This document shows positions 35,563-45,366 of a DNA stretch of 64,000 bases, one piece after another (position 1 is the first letter of the stretch; each line of letters starts with the position of its first letter). The position numbers and the translations under genes are program-made. This DNA is from Peribolospora baueri (Eukaryota; Basidiomycota; Peribolosporomycetes; Peribolosporales; Peribolosporaceae): NCBI GenBank assembly GCA_029717555.1, contig JAMDHS010000023.1, positions 124,001 to 188,000 of the forward strand, written 5' to 3'. The notes beneath the pieces are model-generated. The model saw only the letters and a program-made list of their open reading frames with translations, did not search any database and was not told where the DNA came from.

Positions 35563-37608
35563 GGGGGGCGATCCAAAGGTCGTTGCGTCGACCGCCGGAT
35601 GCCAATCAGCCGCTCAACCACGGACAGCGAGCAGCTCGAGGCAGCCAGCGTAGCCGATCTGGCGTTGCAGTGGCGACGAGGAGGGAATGTCTCGCGTCCA
35701 ATTGAAGCGAGAGGGGCCAAGTGCATATGTTTTGTTTGCTGCGGCAATGGGCGGACTCGGTCGATCATCCCGACGTCCGCGTCGTATCTGATCTGATCAT
35801 ACGACAGGGTACGGCCGCCATCCTTCTTTCCTAATGCGCAGACGGAAGCGCTGCTGTATTCTTCTCCCTGTGTCGACGGTGTATATCTTGAGCGTCCATT
35901 CGTTCTAGATGCAGGCATCCAAGGCAACTTTTGAGCAAGCACTCACGGCTCGATCATTCTGGCTTCGCCTCTGCCGCCATGTCCATTTTGACGCTGTTTT
36001 CCTCTTAACCAGTATGCGCCCACAGGACCCCGATCAGACGTAGTGCTTATTCAACCCTCCTTTAAACGTCGGGCAGGTGTTCTTCTTGAGCACTCGAAAA
36101 GAAGGCTTCAGCATTTTCTGATCTTGCCGACGACGCGGCCAGGTTTTGCATCGTGTTGTTTGCTCACGCTTCCCTCATCCTTCTCCACTGTCACTGGATC
36201 TACTCGCCGAGACGATCATCTTCTCATACCAGGACGGGAGATTGTCCATGAATCTGCAAGGGACCAGCGCTCCGCCTCGATGGATTCCAAAGTTATATCG
36301 AATGGAAACTCCGCGCAGGCAGGCGGTTCTGGCGGGGACTTGGAGGTGGGGACGCCGGAGACGGGAGGGAGGATCAATACATTTTGCGCGAGTAACTCTC
36401 TCCACGATTGCACCATGTGATTTGGAAGCGATTATGCCCACGGAGGCTGCCGGCGCGGTCGCAGACACTTGCACACCATTTTTTCTTGGAACGAACCTTC
36501 TGTCATGAATCCTACCGGTACATATAGCTTCTGGGATTGGTCAGTAGCTAGACTGACCAAAAGTGCCTTTTGCTGGCCTAGATGGATTGTGTTTCCCAGA
36601 CTCAATCCTGACACCTTCTCTGCGAATTACACATCTCTCCTCCATCTCGTCCGCGAGAAACGGCCTCACTTCGACCTCCAGTCGGGGTTCCCCATACCCG
36701 ACTAGTTGCCACGCTGCTTGGCTGCTCTTTCTGGGAGTTCCGGTAGGTCAGTCGATGGGTATAGTTGACGGTGATATGGTTCAACCCGACGAGATGGAGA
36801 TGCCATGGTGCCTTTTCGCCTCCCCAGTCTGACAGCTGCGCTTCATTCACCCCAGCTTTGTGGATGGATGGGATCCGACGGGGACAGATAAATCTGCTGA
36901 CGGGGTACCCCTTCTCAAACGGATGAAATGGAACGACGGGAGAATGTGTACTACATAATGATGGTCCTGGCCAGAAACCTCGGACGCCAAAGGCGTCGCC
37001 CTCTGGCCTGCTGTGGTTAGGTCGTGTCAGCAGCGGCGGGTCAGGCACGGAGGATGGACAGGTCGTGGAAGGGAACCCTGTCGAAGCTGATGAAGTGGGC
37101 TTATGTGAGCTGTGCGAGCGGAAGGGGAACTGCCCGTTCCTGTCTCTCGCAATGCACTCACGGCGAATGTATCAAAACTTGGCGCCTTGGCCAGGCGTCC
37201 TCCATCTCAAGCCTGTCCACTCACGATGTCCGGAAAAACGTTTTTCTGCGCTTCAATGCCGGCGAAACACGATTGCTGTCAAGGCCGAAATCAATTCAAG
37301 CCGGAAAATGGCGAGCGTGATCAGCTGGATCGGGAATGGACTCGGTCCGGTTCATCCTTTCAGCCGCCGTCCCGACGGTCCGTCCGTGTCGTCCGTGCGA
37401 GGCCTAACCCCACTCCGACTTTCGTACGACCAAAACCTTCCCTATCCCTTCCGGCTTACAGGCTTCCGTCGCAATAAAGCATCACAAGCCAACGGCGCTC
37501 ACCTGTCACCTTCCTTCCTCTCCTCATCCGATCCCCTATCCTCCCACCACCACCTGCCCCCCCCTCTCCCCCACCCCCCGGCCCCGTCGTCACTGACCAA
37601 CCCTCGCC
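35563..37608. other. Gene-poor interval between TRK and SCOT
   Basis: Two kilobases between divergent genes. The open frames here (up to about 150 codons) have no recognisable domain, no homologous internal repeats that I can see and poor codon character. A CCACC/CCCC-rich stretch at about 37540-37590 is the likely SCOT leader. It may be a long divergent promoter, or hold an uncalled lineage-specific gene or an eroded element. Confidence 0.4.
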
Positions 37609-40346
37609 ATGTTCGCTCCTGCCAACTTGCGCGTCATAGCCCCCCGGCGACTGCCACGGACGCCGAGCAGGGTACACCGTCTTGCACAGGTGAGCTTTTG
37701 ATGTATTTGGACGGACGTGATGCCGACAAATGGAAGAGGAGAATGACGCTGACCCCTCTGGACTTTCCTCTCCCTCACCCCTCTCCAAAGCCGCTCGCCT
37801 TTCGCTTGCTGTCCACCACCTCTCCTGCCCGGTCCGTCGAGCTCGGAGACAGCAAGCAGGGCAGCGGCTCTGCACTCAAGAAGCTTTGGACCTCCGCAGA
37901 TGAGGCCGTCAAGGACATGAAGGGAGATAGCGTCGTTCTCAGTGGAGGGTTTGGACTCTGTGGCACTCCTGGTGAGCAAGAGGCGGTATAGCCAAGGAGC
38001 CTCCGCAATGAGCCCGAGAACCGTGATACAGCGAGCGGGAACAGCGTTTACGCGTTTGAGCCGTACCTATTCTCTATCTTCCTGTCTTTCTTTCCGTCGT
38101 CCCGTAGACACACTCATCGGCGCCATCTCTCGCCGACCGGAGATCAAGAACCTCACTTGCGTCTCCAACAATGCTGGAGTCGGGGAGAGGGGATTGGGTG
38201 AGTGGATAGCCGGATGATCGTTGAGGGATCGTTTCTTTTTACCGTCTGCGAAGAAAAAAAGGGAGAAGGACGCTGTGGACTCTTTGGGTCGCATTGCTGA
38301 CCTTCCATCTCCATCCCCTTCTCTCTATCGCCTTTCTCCGTCACAACCTTCATCAAGGCAAACTGCTTCACTCTGGCCAAATATCCAAGATGATCTCCTC
38401 TTTCCTTGGTACGAACAAGCATTTTGAGAAGCTCTACCTGATGGGAAAGGTCTCCCTCGAGCTCACTCCGCAGGGATCGCTCGCCGAGCGATGCAGGGCG
38501 GGAGCGTTCGGCATCCCCGCGTTTTACACGCCGGCTGGGTACGGTACGGCTGTGCAAACGGGAGAGATTCCGATCAAGTACAAGGACGACGGAAGCGGGG
38601 AGGTGGAGGTGTACGGAAACCCGAGAGAGGTCAGGGAGTTCAATGGAAAGGGATACCTCCTGGAAGAAGCCATCAAAGCTGACTACGCGATCGTCAAGGC
38701 GTGGAAGGCGGATGAGCTGGGCAACTGCGTTTTCCGGTGAGTCCATCCCGGCTCATCTAATCGGAAGGTGCGCTCTCAACCCTGGCCTTCGCTCGCTCCT
38801 CTCGCAGCTACGCCGCCAACAACTTCTCCACGGCCTTCGCCAAGAACGCGCGCGTGACGCTCGTCGAGGCAGAAGAGATTGTCCCGGTCGGCACGCTTGA
38901 CCCAGACCACGTTCACCTGCCGGGTGTCTACGTGGACCGGATCGTGCCGTCGACGCACAAGAAGGAGATCGAGTTTGCCACGCTCAGCGATGAAGGCCAT
39001 GATAAGGCGGCGGCTGCGCTGGGCAAGGATTCGGCGCGGCAGAGGAGGGAAAAGATTGTCAAGCGCGCGGCGCAGGAGCTCAAGGACGGCATGTACGTCA
39101 ACTTGGGCATTGGCATGCCCAACTTGGTGAGTTGAGGTGGATGGCGTGACCGGAGAGCGGGGTTGGGCCGAGTCGAGCGATAGGAGAGCCAAGCACGAAG
39201 CGTCTGACTCCGTCCATCCTCTTTCCTTCCCTCGTCCACCAGGTGCCGACCTTCCTCCCGCCTGGCGTGAATGTCCGTCTGCAGTCGGAGAACGGCATCC
39301 TTGGTGGGTTTGGCCATGTTGGATGAGCTATGAGCTACGGCTCATCCCTACTTTTCTCTCTATCTCTCTCACACACAAATAGGCATGGGCCCCTACCCTA
39401 CTAAGGATCAACTTGATGCGTGAGTTACACAACAACGATCTGGACCCAGCTTCTCTATTCTCTTCTATCTTTACTTAGCCGATATCGACCCTTCCGCCCC
39501 ACTCCTCCCTCAGCGACATCATCAACGCCGGCAAGGAAACCGTCACTCTTCTTCCAGGAGCGGCAACGTTCGAATCGACCGAGTCTTTCGGTATGATCCG
39601 CGGCGGCCACATCGACGTCTCGATGCTCGGTGCGCTCCAGGTCTCCGCGGCCGGCGATTTGGCCAACTACATGATTCCCGGACAGAGTGAGTTCGACTTC
39701 TCACCAAGCGGGCCGAGCGCTGACGCGTCGGTTCGTACAGACGTGCTGATGAAAGTGCGTGTACCACTCTGCGCCGCCTTCTTTTTTCCCCGTCTTAAAG
39801 TGGTCAAGGGTCCTGGCGGTGCAATGGATTTGGTCAGCAACCCTGACGGCACCAAGGTGGGTGACACGTTTTCTGCTTGAATAATCCCGCCCCCTGGCCC
39901 CCATCTGAGGACCAGAGCAGACCTTTGCTCACGGGACGCCTTCGCCTCGTCCACTTTTATTCTTTGTAACGCGCACGAACAGATCCTCGTCCTCACCGAT
40001 CACGTCGACAAGAAGGGCCGGCCGAAGATCGTCGAAAAGACGTCCCTTCCCTTGACCGGTGTCCGCTGCGTCTCCACCATCATCACGGATCTCGTGCGTA
40101 CTCCTGCATTGTCATCGTCCACGATCACCCACTCTACAATAGCCGTTATGACGTGACTTGCTCACGGCTTCCTCTCCAATCTTTTCCTTGTCCTTCCCCG
40201 TCGACCCATTGCAGTGCGTCTTCGAGGTCGACCGCAAGAACGGCGGACTGACGCTCAAAGAGCTGGCGGAAGGGGTGGACGTGGCCACCGTAGAGAAGAA
40301 CACAGGCGCAAAGTTCAAGGTCGCAGAGGATCTCAAGACATTCTGA
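37609..40346 (+). CDS. Succinyl-CoA:3-oxoacid CoA-transferase, mitochondrial (SCOT)
   Basis: Transfers CoA from succinyl-CoA to acetoacetate or a related 3-oxoacid; in fungi it also acts in acetate and propionate CoA exchange. Eleven exons: 37609-37689, 37791-37971, 38108-38197, 38358-38736, 38808-39126, 39243-39303, 39383-39419, 39514-39686, 39801-39856, 39983-40093 and 40215-40346 (539 residues). A basic presequence [20 protein letters not shown] predicts mitochondrial import. The alpha half has [54 protein letters not shown] and [16 protein letters not shown]. The beta half has [20 protein letters not shown] and the catalytic Glu in [15 protein letters not shown]. Then come [20 protein letters not shown] and [13 protein letters not shown]. 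Alpha and beta subunits are fused as in eukaryotes. Confidence 0.95.
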
Positions 40347-40783
40347 TTGCGTTGCTAATGCCCGAGCCCGACCTTCCGTATTTCCGTTTGTATCCTCTGT
40401 TTCCTTGGCTTGCGGATGGAGAGGAGCTGGCTGCGAGCGTCGAGGTGCTTTCCAGTGTTGGTCCCAATAGACGTACGTCTCCGGAGGAACATAGTGTTAC
40501 TGTCTTCTTCTGAGTTTGGAGGGAGCAATGGAAGCGCCAGTCATGTATATAGCACTATCATTCGGCTCTCACCGAGTTGAACTCGCTGGCTGTACTCCAC
40601 CAATGGCTGACTAAGCGAGCGTCCCTGCTCGTGTCATGAGCACCGCGGTCTTTGCTGTGACCACATCGCCCCTTCAGTCGATCTACATAGGGACTGTCAC
40701 CCACGACGAGCGTGGCCGCCTTCCGCTTTCTTTTCCTCCTATCGTCTCTCTCTCACCCTTCGACAGACAGCACATGCGCAGCG
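40347..40783. other. Intergenic, GGPPS promoter
   Basis: Holds the SCOT 3' UTR and GGPPS promoter. An upstream ATG close to the GGPPS start is listed separately. No gene was recognised. Confidence 0.4.
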
Positions 40784-40809
40784 ATGGGCGGCGATCTAAG
40801 CTACTATGA
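40774..40809 (+). promoter_or_regulatory. Overlapping upstream ORF at the GGPPS start
   Basis: An ATG ten bases before the GGPPS start codon opens an 11-codon frame that overlaps the main start out of frame and ends at TGA 40807-40809. Its context is weak (C at -3, C at +4), while the main ATG has G at -3 and G at +4. Scanning ribosomes could leak past it. It would matter only if transcripts start upstream of 40774. Confidence 0.5.
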
Positions 40810-42792
40810 CAGCCTCATGACCAAACTCAGCTCGTTGCCTGTCTGGCCGGAGGAGAAGGAACGGGTACGTTCGTGCGTCCGATGCCTTCATCCTTGACCG
40901 AGACCTCAACCCAGCTCGGGACGCTTGTTTAGGCGTGCTTGAAACCGTACCGCTAGGCTTCCAGGCGCTGATCATTACCGCCTTCGCAATGGGACAACGT
41001 CCAGGTCCTCCTCGAGCCCTTCGATTACCTAGAGGCCACGCCAGGCAAAGAGATCCGAACAGAGTTGATCAACGCCTTCAACGTATGGCTACAAGTGCCC
41101 GAGGAGCAGCTAGAGATTGTGAGGAGGATCGTGAGGATGCTCCACACTGCTAGCCTGTTGTGAGTTTTGACGGATGACGGGCCCGGTCACGTCTGCGAGC
41201 ATCAGCGTTCGCTGTTCTGCTCTACGATTTGCAAACGACTCACGAGGCCTTCCTGACGTCTTTTATCCTCTGTGCCAGAATGGATGATGTGGAGGACGAT
41301 TCGCAGCTTCGAAGGGGCAACCCAGGTGAGTCGGGTCGATCGGCATCTACACTCGATATCTCAAGACTCTCTCTGTTTGCGCCCTGCTCGCTCTGTCCCG
41401 TCCTGTCAGTTCCTATGCTTCATCTCACTATATGGCTGCGTTTTCATCCATCCACCAGTTGCACACAAGATCTACGGAACCCCACAGACGATCAACTCCG
41501 CCAACTACGTCTACTTCCTCGCATTCCAGGAGCTCTACAAGCTGCGCGGACACGGCGAGGAGCCTTCGATTGCATCCACCTCTTCTCTCGCCGCGGACAC
41601 GAAGGGCCAGGAGGAGAAGGAGGAGCTGATGACAAACGGGAAGGGTTTGGAGAGGTTGGTTGTTGGTGAGTGCGGGCTTTTTCGTTTCGCGAATGGAAAA
41701 GACCGGCGCCAAACATGGTCCCTTGCACTGTTTTTCTCCTTCGATCGGTCCTATAGACGAGCTCATCAACCTGCACCGAGGACAAGGTATGGATCTTTTC
41801 TGGAGAGATAGTCTTACATGTCCTACGGAGGAAGAATATATCGCCATGGTAAACAACAGTGCGTCTTGTCTCGCGAGCGCCCCTTTCTCCTAGGAGGAAG
41901 TCCTGCTTGTTTACATGCCGCCTCCTCTCGGCACAACGAACTCTCACAGAGACTGGCGGCCTCATCCGAATAGCCATCAAGCTCATGATGGCCAAGAGCC
42001 AGTCCTCCGTGTGAGATACCCTCCCCTGTCTGTTTGGAGACCGGTTACCTCGACTGATCCTTCGCCTTCGCACGCGGCAGCGATTACGTGCCGCTCGTCA
42101 ACCTCATCGGCGTCTTCTTCCAGATTCGAGACGACTACATGAACCTGCAGTCTACGAATGTGAGACCGTTCTTGCCTCCTCGCATGCTTGTTCCCCAGTC
42201 GGCGTTGACTTTGATTGATACCCTGTCCTCTGCTCACTCTCTACCGTAGTACGCCAACAACAAGGGCTACTGCGAGGACTTGACCGAGGGCAAATTCTCC
42301 TTTCCCATCCTCCACTCGGTACGAGCGGATCCTACCAATCGGCAGCTACTGAGTGCGTGAAATGGGCCGCTCAGGTCGCTGCCCGTGGTGCAGCTGTAGG
42401 TAACGAACGCTGACATGTCTGATCCCTACACTGTGTGATGATGGCCGCAGACGTCCTGAAGCAACGGCCGACGGACGTGACGACAAAGTCGTACGCCGTC
42501 TCATATATGCGCCACCGGACAAAATCCTTCCAATACACGCTCGACGTGCTCTCGCGCCTCTACGACCAAGCCGAGAAGGAGATCGAACGGTTAGGCGGGA
42601 ACCCTTATCTGAGTGCCATCATGGACAAGTTGAGAGTGCGAGAGGACGAAGAGGGTACAGAAGATAGGTGTGTGGTTGCACTCGCTACAAGGTTTTGTGA
42701 TTAGCCCTCGACGCCCATACTTATGAGCTTGTCTGAGTCTTCCTTCTAGCTCCTGTTCTCCAGCCAAGAATACCCGGTCAGAGACCAGTTGA
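40784..42792 (+). CDS. BTS1: Geranylgeranyl diphosphate synthase
   Basis: Makes C20 geranylgeranyl-PP from FPP and IPP for prenylated Rab/Rho proteins and, in pigmented yeasts, carotenoids. Exons are 40784-40864, 41005-41159, 41279-41325, 41459-41665, 41757-41858, 41950-42010, 42081-42159, 42250-42352, 42451-42667 and probably 42750-42792 (364 residues). Landmarks: [19 protein letters not shown], the first Asp-rich motif [40 protein letters not shown], and the second Asp-rich motif [20 protein letters not shown] followed by [19 protein letters not shown]. The residues just before DDVEDD (SLL) suit a type III fungal enzyme. If the last intron is not removed, translation stops at 42704 with a different short tail; either end is compatible with function. 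Confidence 0.93.
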
Positions 42793-42967
42793 GAGGCCCC
42801 TGGACCGTCAGAGCGTGATCCTTCCAGATCAAATCGATGCCACTGTATTCTATCCTTCCAGCATATCTCTCTATCTCTCCACCAGACGATGATCCGCGGG
42901 TTTCGACCCACTGACTCGATAGGAAGCGCAGAAGGGAAGTCTATCTCGCGTTCCCAGCCTGAGCGAG

Positions 42968-43804
42968 TCACTCCTGCGTCCACTCGTCCGGAAAGCCCCT
43001 GTCGCGCCTCCATGCCTTAATCCACTGCACGATGCGCTCGACGTTGGCCTCCATGTCGTCCGTACTCTCACTCTTGAGCTCGACGACGACCTCTGGAGCG
43101 TACGATTGTCGAGCCTCGTCGAGGACCGTCTGCATGATCTCCGCCTCGTTGTTTTCTTGGATCTTCTGGAGGGAGTAGTTTCTGGATGTTCGAAAAGGGG
43201 CAATAAATGTGAGAAGGAGAGAGGAAGAGGAACGTCTTCCTGCCTTGAACCCGCGGCACGGAACAGAGAGGGGCGGACTGCGCGCACCTCTTCTCTAATC
43301 GTTCCCACAGCGTGGTATGATCGCAGCGCAGGACGACCACCAAGTCGATCCATCGCTCGGGGAAGATTTCGCAAGTGTGCCAGTCGAGCACGATGCCTCC
43401 CTCTCCTTCGTCTCTCTCCTCGTCCTCCGCGTCTTCTTCGTCGTCGTCCACCTCGGCAGGCCCGGGCCCTCCCATGAGCGGCTCGAGGTGGTCGAGCACT
43501 TTATCGTCGTCCACCTCGTACGACTGCCACTCTTCGTTGTATCCCGTGTGCAGGCCATTCTCCTTGATGAGGTCGCCCACGCTGATGTGACGCAGAGGGA
43601 AGGAGGAAGTGGAAGGCTCGCACAGCAAGCTCGCATGCGAGGTCTTGCCGGTGCCCGGCGTGCCGGTAATGATGATGTTGGGCAGTCTGCGCGGGGGCGG
43701 AGCAGCAGCGACGTCAGTCCATCGGTTCTGGAGCGAGTCCCATCTGGCACCGAGGAGCTCAGAAGGAATGGAAGAGAGGACGAGCTGACTCACTTTCGAG
43801 GCAT
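42968..43804 (-). CDS. FAP7: FAP7/AK6 adenylate kinase, small-subunit ribosome maturation factor
   Basis: A nuclear/cytosolic NTPase that binds Rps14 and promotes 18S rRNA 3' cleavage in 40S precursors. Exons are 43794-43804 (11 bases, MPRK), 43288-43686 and 42968-43181 (207 residues). The P-loop ITGTPGTGKTSHASLLCE lies at the N-terminus. The block HISVGDLIKENGLHTGYNEE is the family NMP-binding region, and VLDWHTCEIFPERWIDLVVV matches the usual DYH..E.FPERWFD segment, with Trp in place of Tyr. The LID region is LRCDHTTLWERLEKRNYSLQ, then KIQENNEAEIMQ and the C-terminus. An acidic insert (EVDDDEEDAEDEERDEGEGG) sits before the DWH motif and is longer than usual. Confidence 0.94.
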
Positions 43805-44068
43805 CGCCTTTCTTTCCTGGTCGTCTGTGATCGGCGAAGGTGGTGGAGAAATTTAGAAATTTGTGTGCCCTTGGATTTCCGCAGCGCGCTTCTATCAGCT
43901 GCTGATCGAACGTCGATAAGGGCAAAATTGTTAAGACTGACTCAACTCTTCTCGACTCCCATCTCTCATTGTCACCGTCACCATCACCATCGTCGCCGCC
44001 TCTGCTCTCCGACAGGCCCGTGCGTCCCCGACTTCCACTCTGCGCATGTCGTCTTCTCCGAAGGGATC

Positions 44069-45067
44069 ATGTCCACCTTCGCGGATCTGCCGCACGAGCT
44101 AGTCGACGAGATCGTCACCCTCGCCTCCACCGACTCCCTCGCCTCCGCCCGCTCGCTCATGCTCGTCTGCAAGCACTTCCTTCGCACGGGGCGTCGCGCC
44201 GCATACCGCTCCATATGCGCGGCCACCATGGCCAGAGCCGAAAGCCTCGCTGCGACTCTGCAGATGAACCCCGATCTCGGCTCGCTCGTCCACTCTCTCA
44301 CCCTCGCCGACGACGCCGTCGTCTCGTGGACACTCCGTTTGGACGGGAGGGACGAACTGGAACAGCTGCTCGCCGCTTGCACCGGTTTGCGGCATCTCAC
44401 GCTCAGCTGTCCCAAGGACGCCCGCACTCATCCGCTGGTGTATGACGAGATCCTCGGACGGAGAGCGTCAGCCATCGATCCCCTGCTCTATCCGCCTCCT
44501 CGAAAGGCCTACGGAGCTCGCGCGGAAGGGAGAGGACGAGGGGCAGACGGAGGCGACGCGGGCTCCAGGCATAGGCATATATGGGGCTCCCAACTAGAAA
44601 GCCTCGTCATCTTCGAACCCATCCTCAACATGAAGATCTCCCACTTTGTCGGCTGGACCCCCAGCCTGAGACGCATCGCTTTCGCTGCTCCCAGAGCAGA
44701 CAAGTGGCACATCCTCGGTCGGCAGCCGCTCATCTCTGAAAGTGGTCTGGGAGCCATAGATCTCGCTTTGACTGCCCTCAAGGGTGTCATTCGCCTCTCG
44801 CTCCCTCCCAGGGGCCACCAAGAGCTGCACACCACTCCCGCACGCTCAGTGGGGACGGTGGAGAGCGGTCGGTCCGTGGTACTGGTCTTCTTTGTCGAAG
44901 ACGACCTTCGATATCTCAGCGGCCAGTTCGACGGCCTGTACGGCCTGGCGGCCGAGTGCAGTGTCGACTTTCGCGTCGTCGTCGTGGGCAATCGAGAGGA
45001 GATGTTCAGGAGATTAGACGACAGCTCTTTGTGGTCGTTACCTGATGCAGGTCAATCCGAGCGGTAG
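44069..45067 (+). CDS. F-box protein, intronless
   Basis: A single exon of 332 residues. The N-terminus FADLPHELVDEIVTLASTDS, followed by ARSLMLVCKHFLRTGRRAAY, is an F-box that would bind Skp1 in an SCF ubiquitin ligase. The following part has leucine-rich segments (LLAACTGLRHLTLS, SQLESLVIFEP, ALTALKGVIRLSLPP) that suggest a short, irregular LRR-like substrate region. A Gly/Arg-rich insert lies near 160-180. The frame continues open upstream to 43865, but the chosen ATG directly precedes the F-box. Proteins of this layout form large fast-evolving families in basidiomycetes, and the substrate cannot be inferred. It is divergent from FAP7 by 264 bases. Confidence 0.78.
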   Translation: MSTFADLPHELVDEIVTLASTDSLASARSLMLVCKHFLRTGRRAAYRSICAATMARAESLAATLQMNPDLGSLVHSLTLADDAVVSWTLRLDGRDELEQLLAACTGLRHLTLSCPKDARTHPLVYDEILGRRASAIDPLLYPPPRKAYGARAEGRGRGADGGDAGSRHRHIWGSQLESLVIFEPILNMKISHFVGWTPSLRRIAFAAPRADKWHILGRQPLISESGLGAIDLALTALKGVIRLSLPPRGHQELHTTPARSVGTVESGRSVVLVFFVEDDLRYLSGQFDGLYGLAAECSVDFRVVVVGNREEMFRRLDDSSLWSLPDAGQSER

Positions 45068-45366
45068 AGGTGCCCGACGAATCTTGAGCGGCGTGCGGTA
45101 ACCGGATAAATGGAAACACGTGAGGTCTTGCCGTCAGTCACACAGAGTCAGTCGAGTCGACCTTGGACAGGAGGCCTCTCTGCAAATGGCTTTGGTATCA
45201 TGCGGGTCAGAGTGACAATAGCAATGATCGAATGCAGGGACAGTAACATTGACGACGACACAGCAACGCGACAATGCTGATGGAGAAAGACTGCGCCAAC
45301 GTAACGAGATTGGATGACATCATGCCATGCGAACATGAACGGCCCTTCATTTTCGGATCACAGTCT

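Noticed and set aside
35900-37050. Possible transposon remnant in the gene-poor interval
   Set aside because: No terminal repeats, target-site duplication, transposase or polymerase motif could be found by eye.
37065-37608. A 308-codon plus-strand frame that begins upstream of SCOT
   Set aside because: It passes through intron 1 of SCOT and reads exon 2 only by chance alignment. The ATG at 37609 gives a proper mitochondrial presequence.
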